Below are positions 17,201 to 25,403 of a DNA stretch of 64,000 nt, piece after piece (the first letter of the stretch is position 1; the number at the start of each line of letters is the position of its first letter). This DNA comes from Rosettibacter primus. GTDB taxonomy: Bacteria; Bacteroidota; Ignavibacteria; Ignavibacteriales; Melioribacteraceae. Below the pieces are notes generated by a model. That model was not told the DNA's origin, did not search any database, and worked only from the letters and a program-made list of their open reading frames with translations. The DNA lies in assembly GCF_036860675.1 (NCBI RefSeq), contig NZ_JAYKGK010000001.1, forward strand, positions 660,286 through 724,285, read 5' to 3'. The position numbers and the translations under genes were made by a program.

Positions 17201-17994
17201 ACTTTCTGAATAAAATACTCGAAGTAAAAAAAGAAGAAGTAACAAAACTCAAACAGAGATTTACATATTCATCATTTATGGATGAAGAATTTTTCAATAC
17301 AAAGACGATTAGTTTAAGTAAATCTATCAATAAGCCAGGGAATCTTTCTTTAATAGCAGAAATTAAAAAAGCAAGCCCGTCAAAAGGTATTTTAATTGAA
17401 AATTTTGACCACATAAATATTGCTTCAATTTATATGGAATGTTCTGTGCAGGCAATCTCAATTTTGACAGACAACAATTTTTTCAAGGGGCACATTAATT
17501 TTCTAAAAGATATTGCAAGAATAAAAACGGTTCCTCTTTTAAGGAAGGATTTTATTATAGATGAATTTCAGATTTATGAAGCAAAAGCCTCAGGTGCTGA
17601 TGCTATTCTACTTATTGCAGAAGCTTTATCAAAAAATCAAATTGATAATTTGACCTCTGCTGCTGTTGAATGCGGCATGGAAGTTTTATTAGAACTTCAT
17701 TCAACTTCTCAGCTCGATAAAATCGATTTTAATAAAAATAATTTAATTGGCATTAATAACAGAAATCTTGAAACATTTGATGTTGATTTAAGCACAACAT
17801 TAACAATTTCAAAGCATTTACCTGAATATGCAACCATTGTATCAGAAAGCGGAATTCACACTAAAGAGGATATTAACAAAATAAAACAGACAAAAGTTAA
17901 TGCTGTTTTAGTAGGTGAACATTTTATGAAATCAAATAATATTAAAGAAAGTGTAAAAGAATTTATTAAGAATTGTAATTCGAAAGAGACCTGA
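17197..17994 (+). CDS. trpC: Indole-3-glycerol-phosphate synthase
   Basis: A 265-residue (beta/alpha)8 enzyme that closes the indole ring, converting CdRP to indole-3-glycerol phosphate. Catalytic and binding motifs are AEIKKASPSKGIL (about 53, with Lys and the phosphate loop), SILTDNNFFKG, LLRKDFIIDEFQI (catalytic Lys about 115), LLIAEAL, LIGINNRNLETF (about 185) and VSESGIHTKED near 213. It is not fused to TrpF, unlike the enterobacterial enzyme. It overlaps trpD by four bases and is followed by trpF after three bases. Confidence 0.98.
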   Translation: MNFLNKILEVKKEEVTKLKQRFTYSSFMDEEFFNTKTISLSKSINKPGNLSLIAEIKKASPSKGILIENFDHINIASIYMECSVQAISILTDNNFFKGHINFLKDIARIKTVPLLRKDFIIDEFQIYEAKASGADAILLIAEALSKNQIDNLTSAAVECGMEVLLELHSTSQLDKIDFNKNNLIGINNRNLETFDVDLSTTLTISKHLPEYATIVSESGIHTKEDINKIKQTKVNAVLVGEHFMKSNNIKESVKEFIKNCNSKET

Positions 17995-17997
17995 AGG

Positions 17998-18624
17998 ATG
18001 AGAGTAAAAATTTGTGGCATTACAAATATTGATGATGCACTACTTTGTTGCGAATTAGGTGCAGATGCACTTGGTTTTATTTTTTACAAAAAAAGCAAAC
18101 GATTCATCAACTATTCATCGGCAGAAAAGATTATAAAACATCTTCCTGCATTCATATCTAAAGTTGGAGTGTTTGTAGATAATGATGCACAGGATATAAA
18201 TAATATTTCAAAAAAAATAGGATTGACTCATATTCAATTACATGGCAATGAGGATTTTAATTTTGCTTCTCAAATAACTTTGCCTGTGATTAAAAGTTTT
18301 CGCATTGATGAACAATTTGATTTTACAAAATTATATATGTTTAACAATTGCGAGTTTTTATTAGATACATATTCGCAGAAATCTTTTGGAGGCACGGGAA
18401 AAACTTTTAACTGGAATTTAATCCCGGAAAACCTAAGAAATAAAATTATTTTAGCTGGCGGTGTATCTATTAACAATATTGAATACATTTATAAAAATAT
18501 CAAACCACAAGCTGTTGACCTTTCTTCATCTGTTGAAACTAAACCAGGTAAAAAAAGTCACAAAAAGCTAAAAGAATTTTTTAGAGTAGTAAATAATCTC
18601 AGGTACTCATGCAAAAATATTTAA
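17998..18624 (+). CDS. trpF: Phosphoribosylanthranilate isomerase
   Basis: A 208-residue barrel catalysing the Amadori rearrangement of PRA to CdRP. It has the N-terminal KICGITNIDDA (general-base Cys about residue 5), ALGFIFYKKSKRFI, KVGVFVD, IQLHGNED and LLDTYSQKSFGGTGKTFNW (general-acid Asp about 124). LAGGVSINNI and VDLSSSVETKPGKKSHKKL give the phosphate-binding end. The ATG follows an AAGGATG context three bases after the trpC stop. A 144-base gap containing a large hairpin separates it from trpB, the only sizeable gap in the operon. Confidence 0.97.
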   Translation: MRVKICGITNIDDALLCCELGADALGFIFYKKSKRFINYSSAEKIIKHLPAFISKVGVFVDNDAQDINNISKKIGLTHIQLHGNEDFNFASQITLPVIKSFRIDEQFDFTKLYMFNNCEFLLDTYSQKSFGGTGKTFNWNLIPENLRNKIILAGGVSINNIEYIYKNIKPQAVDLSSSVETKPGKKSHKKLKEFFRVVNNLRYSCKNI

Positions 18625-18682
18625 TAAGAAAAATTCACAAACAAAACAAAATATATCTTTATGTTCCGGTGCATACACTCCT

Positions 18683-18729
18683 CTCGAGCCCTCTGAGCTT
18701 CCACAAAATGGAAGTCTTAAGGGCTCGAG
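18683..18729 (+). repeat. Large intercistronic hairpin between trpF and trpB
   Basis: CTCGAGCCCT (18683-18692) pairs perfectly with AGGGCTCGAG (18720-18729). Nested inside, CTTCCA (18698-18703) pairs with TGGAAG (18709-18714). The stem is GC-richer than its surroundings and is not followed by a T-tract. A simple intrinsic terminator is therefore unlikely; an mRNA-processing or stability element or a small mobile palindrome is possible. Confidence 0.75.
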
Positions 18730-18768
18730 CAAATTTTAAAATTTAGTATACAAAACTATGAGCGCAAA

Positions 18769-19968
18769 ATGAATAATTACAATTATCCTGATTCACATGG
18801 TAAATTTGGAATTTATGGCGGGCGTTATGTTCCCGAAACTTTAATTCCAGCTCTTTATGAACTTGAATCAATTTATAATCAATTAAAAAATGATTCTGAA
18901 TTTATAAGTGAATATTATCAACTACAAAAAGAATATAACGGAAGACCAACTCCCCTTACATTTGCAAGCAGATTAACAGAATATTATGGTAAAGCAAAAA
19001 TTTATTTAAAGCGCGAAGATTTATGTCACACCGGTGCACATAAACTAAATAATGCACTTGGTCAAATATTAATTGCAAGAAAATTAGGTAAAGAGAGAAT
19101 TATTGCTGAGACGGGAGCCGGACAACATGGAGTTGCTACAGCAACTGTATGTGCAAGATTCGGAATCAAATGTGTTGTTTACATGGGAGAAAAAGATATT
19201 GAAAGACAAAAACCAAATGTTTTTAGAATGAAACTTCTTGGAGCTGATGTAATCCCTGTCTCTTCTGGAAGTAAAACACTCAAAGATGCAACAAATGAAG
19301 CAATAAGAGATTGGGTAACAAATGTAAAAAATACTCACTACATTATTGGTTCTGTTGTGGGTCCTCATCCTTATCCGATGATAGTTAGAGATTTTCAATC
19401 AATAATTGGGAATGAAACAAAAGAACAAATCTTGTCAATTGAGAAACGACTGCCAGATTACATTATTGCATGCGTGGGAGGCGGCTCAAATGCTATAGGT
19501 ATTTTTTATCCATTCATCAATTATAAAAACATAAATTTAATTGGAGTAGAAGCAGCAGGTTATGGAATAAATACAAACAAACATTGTGCAACTTTAAGTC
19601 TTGGTTCACCAGGTATTTTCCAAGGAATGCTTACATATCTTTTGCAAGATAAAGATGGTCAGGTTTCAGAAGTTCATTCAATTTCGGCAGGCCTTGATTA
19701 TCCTGGGGTGGGCCCTGAACATTCGTTACTTAAAGATATTTCTCGAGTAAAATATTTTTCTGTAACTGATACCGAAGCTTTGAAAGCTGCATATCTTTTA
19801 ACTCGACTTGAAGGAATTTTACCTGCTTTAGAAAGTGCACATGCAATTGCTTATCTTGAAAAATTTATTGACAATACAAATCGTGATGAAATTATAGTAA
19901 TTAATTTAAGCGGCAGAGGAGATAAAGACCTTTCAACTTATATGGACAATTTTAAGGAAGAATTATAA
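18769..19968 (+). CDS. trpB: Tryptophan synthase beta subunit
   Basis: A 399-residue PLP enzyme that condenses indole with serine. The N-terminal part has GKFGIYGGRYVPETLIPAL and NGRPTPLTFASRLTE. The Schiff-base Lys is in REDLCHTGAHKLNNALGQ (about residue 87), the catalytic Glu in AETGAGQHGVATATV (about 109), and the PLP phosphate loop is CVGGGSNAIG (about 233). NLSGRGDKDLSTY closes the fold. It is a TrpB1-type subunit of normal length. Its last base overlaps the first base of the trpA start (TAATG), indicating coupling with the partner alpha subunit. Confidence 0.98.
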   Translation: MNNYNYPDSHGKFGIYGGRYVPETLIPALYELESIYNQLKNDSEFISEYYQLQKEYNGRPTPLTFASRLTEYYGKAKIYLKREDLCHTGAHKLNNALGQILIARKLGKERIIAETGAGQHGVATATVCARFGIKCVVYMGEKDIERQKPNVFRMKLLGADVIPVSSGSKTLKDATNEAIRDWVTNVKNTHYIIGSVVGPHPYPMIVRDFQSIIGNETKEQILSIEKRLPDYIIACVGGGSNAIGIFYPFINYKNINLIGVEAAGYGINTNKHCATLSLGSPGIFQGMLTYLLQDKDGQVSEVHSISAGLDYPGVGPEHSLLKDISRVKYFSVTDTEALKAAYLLTRLEGILPALESAHAIAYLEKFIDNTNRDEIIVINLSGRGDKDLSTYMDNFKEEL

Positions 19969-20753
19969 TGAGCACTATTCATAATTACATTGAAAAATTA
20001 AACAACCAAAAAAGAAAAGTTTTATCAATATTTCTAACTGCGGGCTTTCCTGATAAAAATAATTTTGTTGAATTAGCAAAAGCTGTTTTAGATGCTGGAG
20101 CTGATATGCTTGAATTAGGGATTCCATTCAGCGACCCTTTAGCTGATGGACCGGTTATTCAAACATCATCAAATATTGCACTCAACAATAATGTTACTAC
20201 TCATGATGTATTAAAATATGCAGAAGTAATTTCAAAGCACTCTGAAAAACCAATTATTTTGATGGGTTATGCAAATCCAATAAATAGATACAACAAATCA
20301 AATTTTTTCGAGGATGCCTTTAATGCAGGCGTAAAAGGTTTAATTGTGCCCGATGTTCCACTTGAGGAATACGACTCATTTTATGATTGCGATACAAAAA
20401 ATTTAGATATTATACTACTTACAACTCCTGCTTCAACTAACGAAAGAATAATCTCAATTGATAACAAGAGCAGTGGATTTGTATATTGCGTCAGCGTTAC
20501 CGGGACTACAGGAATCAAAGATTCATTCGGCAATGAAACATTTGATAATCTTAAAAGAACTTATTCTTTAATCAAAAAAAATAAAATGCTGATTGGATTT
20601 GGAATATCTAAATCTGATGATATAAAAAATTTTTCTCCTTATTGTGACGGAGTAATTGTTGGAAGCAGAATTATTAAATCCATTCTAAATAATGATAAGT
20701 TTGATGAGACACTAAAAATTATTAGTGAATTGAGCGAAGCTTGTGAAATTTAA
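19968..20753 (+). CDS. trpA: Tryptophan synthase alpha subunit
   Basis: A 261-residue barrel that cleaves indole-3-glycerol phosphate and channels indole to TrpB. The catalytic Glu is in MLELGIPFSDPLADGPVIQ (about 46-64, which also holds the catalytic Asp), followed by LMGYANPINRY. LIVPDVPLEE, LLTTPASTNERI, VYCVSVTGTTGIKDSF, IGFGISKSDDI and GVIVGSRIIKSI complete the fold. It is the last gene of the operon. No good rho-independent terminator follows; an imperfect hairpin at 20815-20847 lacks a T-tract in this direction. Confidence 0.97.
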   Translation: MSTIHNYIEKLNNQKRKVLSIFLTAGFPDKNNFVELAKAVLDAGADMLELGIPFSDPLADGPVIQTSSNIALNNNVTTHDVLKYAEVISKHSEKPIILMGYANPINRYNKSNFFEDAFNAGVKGLIVPDVPLEEYDSFYDCDTKNLDIILLTTPASTNERIISIDNKSSGFVYCVSVTGTTGIKDSFGNETFDNLKRTYSLIKKNKMLIGFGISKSDDIKNFSPYCDGVIVGSRIIKSILNNDKFDETLKIISELSEACEI

Positions 20754-20897
20754 TTTAATACAAAAAATGTAATATTAAGTTTTAAACTCGATGTTAAATA
20801 AATTAAATATTTTATCCTCTACGATTAAAAGATAAAACCGCAGAGGACAAAATAATTCATTAGTTATTACAAATCATATTTTATAAATACTAAATGT

Positions 20898-21950
20898 TTA
20901 CCTTTCAACTCTTCCAGAGCCACCACTTTTAATCAATTTTTCTACTTCATCGATTGATACTAAATTAAAATCACCGGGGATTGAATGTTTCAGACATGAT
21001 GCTGCTACTGCAAATTCTAATGCATCTTTAGTATTATCCTTTGTTAATAATCCATAGATTAACCCACTGGCAAATGAATCACCAGCTCCAACTCTGTCAA
21101 CTATCTCAATATCATATTTTCTTGAACGATATGGAGTTTTACAATCTTTGTCATCAAGTAAAATCGCACTCCATCCATTTCTCGATGCTGAATAACTTTC
21201 TCTTAGTGTAATTGCAACTGCCTTAAATCCATAAATTTCTTTTAATTTTTTTGCAACATTAAAATATCCTTCTTCGCTTAACTTACCAGACTCAATATCG
21301 GTAGCCTCTGCTTTAATCCCCAAACTCTTTTCTGCATCTTCTTCATTTGCAATACAAACATCTACAAATTTCATTAAAGGTTTCATGACAGCTTGAGCTT
21401 CTTCAGTAGTCCACATTTTTGCTCTAAAGTTTAAATCACAGCTAACAGTAACATTTTTTATTTTTGCAATTTGGCAGGCTTCCGATAAAATTTCCTGAGC
21501 ATTTTTACCCAATGCTGGTGTAATACCTGTCCAGTGGAACCAGATAGCATTTTCAAAAACCTTATTCCAATCTACTTCTCCTTTTTTCATTAGTGCAACT
21601 GCTGAATTAGCTCTATCATAAATTACTTTTGAAGGTCTTTGACTTGCACCTGTTTCTAAAAAATAGATTCCAATTCTATCTCCGCCGCGAACAATAAAAT
21701 CATCTTTAACACCAAATCTTCTTAAATGATTTACAGCTGCTTGACCAATTTCGTGCTTTGGTAGTTTTGTTACATAATAAGATTCAAGTCCATAATTTGC
21801 TAATGATACCGCTACATTTGCTTCACCACCTCCAAATGTAACATCAAAGCTTTGTGACTGAACAAATCTTGTAAACCCTGGAGTTGATAATCTTAACATT
21901 ATTTCACCAAATGTTACTACCTTTTTTGATTTGTCAATTGAGTTTATCAT
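20898..21950 (-). CDS. kdgK: 2-keto-3-deoxygluconate kinase (PfkB family)
   Basis: A 350-residue ribokinase/PfkB sugar kinase. It begins VVTFGEIMLRLSTPG, with the substrate segment TFGGGEANVAVSLANYG (about 36-52) and the ATP/anion-hole signature VDRVGAGDSFASGLIYG near residue 288. Sequence features and the pectin context point to KDG kinase, which phosphorylates the product of uronate breakdown. ATG 21950 is chosen because an AGGAG site lies between it and the upstream ATG at 21962. Upstream is a tandem heptanucleotide repeat and then the cupin gene. It is the last gene of the minus-strand pectin locus. Confidence 0.88.
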   Translation of the reverse strand: MINSIDKSKKVVTFGEIMLRLSTPGFTRFVQSQSFDVTFGGGEANVAVSLANYGLESYYVTKLPKHEIGQAAVNHLRRFGVKDDFIVRGGDRIGIYFLETGASQRPSKVIYDRANSAVALMKKGEVDWNKVFENAIWFHWTGITPALGKNAQEILSEACQIAKIKNVTVSCDLNFRAKMWTTEEAQAVMKPLMKFVDVCIANEEDAEKSLGIKAEATDIESGKLSEEGYFNVAKKLKEIYGFKAVAITLRESYSASRNGWSAILLDDKDCKTPYRSRKYDIEIVDRVGAGDSFASGLIYGLLTKDNTKDALEFAVAASCLKHSIPGDFNLVSIDEVEKLIKSGGSGRVER

Positions 21951-21971
21951 TGTGCTCCTCATATTTATTAT

Positions 21972-22027
21972 CTATTAACTATTAACTAGTAACTATTAAC
22001 TAATAACTAGTAACTATTGTCTATTAT
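21972..22027. repeat. Tandem heptanucleotide repeat, about eight CTATTAA-like units
   Basis: Eight contiguous 7-base units: CTATTAA, CTATTAA, CTAGTAA, CTATTAA, CTAATAA, CTAGTAA, CTATTGT and CTATTAT. They fill the gap between the cupin stop (22028) and the kdgK ribosome-binding site. Units differ by one or two bases. The repeat is noncoding and could alter kdgK expression if its copy number varies. Confidence 0.85.
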
Positions 22028-22459
22028 TTACTTTTCATATTTCTTTATTACAAGATATTTTAATTCAGTATCACCAATGTTTCTAATGCCATGCATGCTA
22101 TTCGGTGGACAGTAAAAACTTGAGTAGGCTTTACCAACTTTAGTTTCACCATTAAGATAAAATTCTGCTGTACCTTCCAGAACAAAGAAGAACTCATCTT
22201 CAGAATGTTTATGAGGCGGATGAGTTGCTGAATGCGGAGCTACAACACTTAATTTTAATGTCCTACCATCAAGAAAATTTTTATCAACAAACCAGTATTG
22301 ATAACCTACTTCTGTCTTTACAATTTTTTCAGGGTTGAATTCATTTACACAATTTTCAATTGTAAATTCTTTTGCAGGCTGGTTAGTATCTTTTTCCTGA
22401 GATAATAAAGTCAGCACAGGGATACAAAAAATCAAAAATAATTTTATTAATACTTTCAT
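22028..22459 (-). CDS. Exported cupin-domain protein
   Basis: A 143-residue protein with a signal peptide (about 1-20, VLIKLFLIFCIPVLTLLS) and one cupin barrel. The metal-binding motif is HPPHKHSEDEFFFVLEG (about 78-94), followed by PPNSMHGIRN (about 118), giving the usual His/Glu metal set. Cupins in pectin loci include KdgF, which opens 4,5-unsaturated uronates, but KdgF is cytoplasmic and shorter. This exported version is therefore not assigned to that reaction. It lies between the VOC-protein gene (34 bases) and kdgK, and is likely part of the same transcription unit. Confidence 0.8.
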   Translation of the reverse strand: MKVLIKLFLIFCIPVLTLLSQEKDTNQPAKEFTIENCVNEFNPEKIVKTEVGYQYWFVDKNFLDGRTLKLSVVAPHSATHPPHKHSEDEFFFVLEGTAEFYLNGETKVGKAYSSFYCPPNSMHGIRNIGDTELKYLVIKKYEK

Positions 22460-22492
22460 TTTGTCACCTTTTTAATTCATTATCATGTTAAA

Positions 22493-23416
22493 TTATTTCA
22501 GCATAGGTTTAACACGACTTACAAATTGAAGTGGTAATCCAGTAGAATCTTTAAAATTCATCACATAATCTCCGGATGGTGTTTGATAAATATCATTAAC
22601 AAGTTCAGCTTCATTCGTTAATAATTTTTCTTTCAATGCTTTTATATCCTGAACAACAAAAGCAACATGCAAAGTTGAGTGAGTAATATCATTAAAATTT
22701 ATTACGGGCGAATCTTGATGCTGATAAAATTCAAACATTACATTTTTATTCTCATCAGCTATAAACATTCCAAATGACGGGGCTTTCCCTTCTCTCATAA
22801 TTTCCATATTTAAATTATTAACATACCACTTGGATTTTGCAGGAGAATCCGAAACATTAAAAGCAATATGTTCTATAAAAATTCCTTCAGCGTTTATCAT
22901 AGGTTTTACTCTTTGAACAAACTGGATTGGTAAACCCCACGGATCTTTCAAAACTAAAACCTGGTCTCCAGAATCAGTTTTTCTTAAATCACTTAAAACA
23001 GTTGCACCTGCATTCAATAGCTTTTCTTTAATCATGTTAATATTAAAAACACAAAATGCAAGATGAAAAGAATCATAATTAAAATTAAGTGAATCAATAG
23101 TTGGAAAATCTTTGTTGTAATTAAATTCTATCATCATATGTATGGATGAATCAGCAACGAATGTAGAATAATTTGGAGCAGTACCTTCACGCAGAATCTT
23201 CATATTCAAATTTTCCGAATACCACCTTGCAGCTGTAATAGGGTCCTTTACGTTTATGCCAATATGTTCAAATCTTATACTATTTTCAGACTTATGACAA
23301 CAAGAATCTCTTTTCTTACAATCATCATCTTTGGCATAAAATTGATTTGCATATGCCAAAATAATAATCAAGAATGTTGTTACTTTTGTTATTATTTTAT
23401 TGTTTGTTAAAAACAT
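22493..23416 (-). CDS. Exported two-domain VOC (glyoxalase/bleomycin-resistance fold) protein
   Basis: A 307-residue exported protein: signal peptide (about 5-24), then a Cys-rich patch (CKKRDSCC), then two tandem VOC domains. The first has FEHIGINVKDPITAARWYSENLNMKILREG and HLAFCV. The second has IEHIAFNVSDSPAKSKWYVNNLNMEIMREG and HVAFVV. The domains are near-duplicates, sharing ...PWGLPIQFVQRVKPM and ...STGLPLQFVSRVKPM at their ends, so the gene arose by internal duplication. His and Glu positions suggest a divalent metal. Function is unknown; export and location suggest a role with a uronate-derived metabolite. ATG 23416 has GGAGGG upstream, so it is preferred over 23422. Confidence 0.8.
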   Translation of the reverse strand: MFLTNNKIITKVTTFLIIILAYANQFYAKDDDCKKRDSCCHKSENSIRFEHIGINVKDPITAARWYSENLNMKILREGTAPNYSTFVADSSIHMMIEFNYNKDFPTIDSLNFNYDSFHLAFCVFNINMIKEKLLNAGATVLSDLRKTDSGDQVLVLKDPWGLPIQFVQRVKPMINAEGIFIEHIAFNVSDSPAKSKWYVNNLNMEIMREGKAPSFGMFIADENKNVMFEFYQHQDSPVINFNDITHSTLHVAFVVQDIKALKEKLLTNEAELVNDIYQTPSGDYVMNFKDSTGLPLQFVSRVKPMLK

Positions 23417-23441
23417 TTTCATCCCTCCTCAAATTACTAAA

Positions 23442-23472
23442 CAAAGTTATAATTGAAATATTCTATTTATAA
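23442..23472 (-). promoter_or_regulatory. Possible promoter for the VOC/cupin/kdgK run
   Basis: On the minus strand TAACTTTG (23449-23442) fits TAnnTTTG exactly, with TTA 20 bases upstream (two of three bases of the -33 core). It would give a short leader ahead of ATG 23416. Confidence 0.35.
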
Positions 23473-23489
23473 AATTATTCTTAGAGAAT

Positions 23490-25313
23490 TTATAAATTCG
23501 TATCAAAACTAAAACCAAGTAAAAATGTTCTCCCCGGCATTGGATAACCATCCATAATTTCATATTGTCTGTTTAATAAATTATCTAATTTCAAATACAT
23601 TGACAGGGATTTAACTAAATTAACCCACATCGAGGCATTTAATAAAGCATAACTTTGTTTTTTCTCTACAGAATTATTTGTCTTTACCGAAGTATAAAGA
23701 TTTGAAATTGTTTTTAATCCTACATTAAAACTGAAAATTTTATAAATATAATTAGCTTCTGCAAAAAATTGTTGTTGTGGAACGCCTATTAATTTAGTAG
23801 AATTTTTAATGTAACTATAATTACCATTTATCGTAAAACTTTTTGATAAAATATAACTTGCCTCAATTTCAAAACCTCGATTGGTCAATTTATTTACATT
23901 CTGGTTTTTAATATTAGGATAAACACCGACCATATTAATAAAATCTTTTCCTTCAATTAAATAAAAGGCCCCATTAAATAAAAGTTTGTTTTGAAGCAAC
24001 TTGCTTTTAAAACCAATTTCATAATTCCAGATTTTTTCAGGTTTTAAATCAATATTAGCCCCAAAGAGAAACAATTCATTGAGAGTAGGATTTCTAAATC
24101 CTTCTGCTGCAGAAATATATAGATAAGATTTACCATCAACCTGATAACTTAAATTAAATTGTGGTATCAATAATGTGCCATAAACAGAATGGTTGTTTAA
24201 TCTTACTCCACCACTGAATGAAATTCTATTGAATATATTTTTACTTAGAAGAACATAAAGAGATTTTTCTATTACATGTTTATCTATTAATTGAGTTTTA
24301 TTTCTTGCACTGCCTGCATAACGTTTTATATCAGCCCCTAATGTTATTAAACTTTTTTCAATAAATTCAAAACTCTCATTTATTATCAATCCAAGTGTAT
24401 TATCATTTGAATGGAATCCATCAAAAACATCGTGAACACCATTATTAAAAAAAAGCAAAACAGAGCCTTCATATTTGTCATATTTATTTTTCAGTGATAA
24501 AGAAGTGTTTGCTCTGGTAATATCTGTCCAGACTGAATCATTTTTATATGGTTTTGTTACAGGTCCTGGGTTAAAAGATTTCGTCGAGCTGATAAAAGCA
24601 TTAAAGTCAATTGACCAGGATTGATTGATTAAATAAGAAGCATTATAAATCCCCGAAATAGAATGAAAGCTTGAAGAGGGACGATTATCATTTGAATAAT
24701 CTTTACTTATTGAGATTTTGCTTATGAACTTATTTCTTTTATAATCAATACTGCTTTTTATTTTGTATGTATCAAAAGAACCATAATTAACATCTGTAAA
24801 AATTTTTATACCTTCAAGTTGAGTTTTTTTAGTAGTAATATTAATGACACCTCCCATTGCGTTAGTACCAAATATAACTGATGAAGGTCCTCGCAAAACA
24901 TCAACTGCTGCTATTTCAGAAGATTGGTAAATATCTGCAATAGGATGCCCAAATATTCCAGCAAATTCTGGTCTTCCATCAACAACTATTAATGTTTGTT
25001 GTATTCCATTTACACCACGTATTGAAATTTTTCCAGCAGCTTGTGAGCCAATTCCAAAACCACTTAAACCATTTTCAGTAATAAACAAGCTTGGGATTTT
25101 CCCACTGATCGAAGCAAGTAAAGATGGTTTAATATCCTGCTTAATTTTTCCCTCAGGAATTATTGAATATGAAGGCGTAAAATTTCTAAGTAATTGCTCA
25201 AATTTAGTTGAAGTAACTGTAATTTGCTGTAGTTCATATATTTTTGCAGTATCGTTTTGTGCATTAAGAATTGTAGTTAAAAAAATAAAAACAAGAATAA
25301 ATTTTATTCTCAT
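23490..25313 (-). CDS. TonB-dependent outer-membrane receptor (BtuB/CirA-like)
   Basis: A 607-residue receptor: signal peptide (about 1-18), plug domain at about 30-165 (ITVTSTKFEQLLRN, KISIRGVNGIQQTLIVVDGRP, VDVLRGPSSVIFGTNAMGGVINI) and a C-terminal 22-strand barrel. It ends in a typical aromatic terminus (TFLLGFSFDTNL). LDNLLNRQYEIMDGYPMPGR is the usual final TonB-receptor signature. It lacks the N-terminal carboxypeptidase-like domain of SusC proteins. It lies 73 bases upstream of the VOC gene and 90 bases after the polygalacturonase gene, so oligogalacturonide uptake is a reasonable but unproven guess. Confidence 0.92.
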   Translation of the reverse strand: MRIKFILVFIFLTTILNAQNDTAKIYELQQITVTSTKFEQLLRNFTPSYSIIPEGKIKQDIKPSLLASISGKIPSLFITENGLSGFGIGSQAAGKISIRGVNGIQQTLIVVDGRPEFAGIFGHPIADIYQSSEIAAVDVLRGPSSVIFGTNAMGGVINITTKKTQLEGIKIFTDVNYGSFDTYKIKSSIDYKRNKFISKISISKDYSNDNRPSSSFHSISGIYNASYLINQSWSIDFNAFISSTKSFNPGPVTKPYKNDSVWTDITRANTSLSLKNKYDKYEGSVLLFFNNGVHDVFDGFHSNDNTLGLIINESFEFIEKSLITLGADIKRYAGSARNKTQLIDKHVIEKSLYVLLSKNIFNRISFSGGVRLNNHSVYGTLLIPQFNLSYQVDGKSYLYISAAEGFRNPTLNELFLFGANIDLKPEKIWNYEIGFKSKLLQNKLLFNGAFYLIEGKDFINMVGVYPNIKNQNVNKLTNRGFEIEASYILSKSFTINGNYSYIKNSTKLIGVPQQQFFAEANYIYKIFSFNVGLKTISNLYTSVKTNNSVEKKQSYALLNASMWVNLVKSLSMYLKLDNLLNRQYEIMDGYPMPGRTFLLGFSFDTNL

Positions 25314-25403
25314 AATATTTCCTTTCCGGTAATGTCAGTAATTTTAGAGCAGATTTATGTTACGATAATTTACTATCATAATTTATAAAATTTTAATAGA
25401 AAT

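Noticed and set aside
20815..20847. Imperfect hairpin TCCTCTACG/CGCAGAGGA after trpA
   Set aside because: No T-tract in either direction and an A-C mismatch on the plus strand; too weak to call a terminator of trpA or kdgK.
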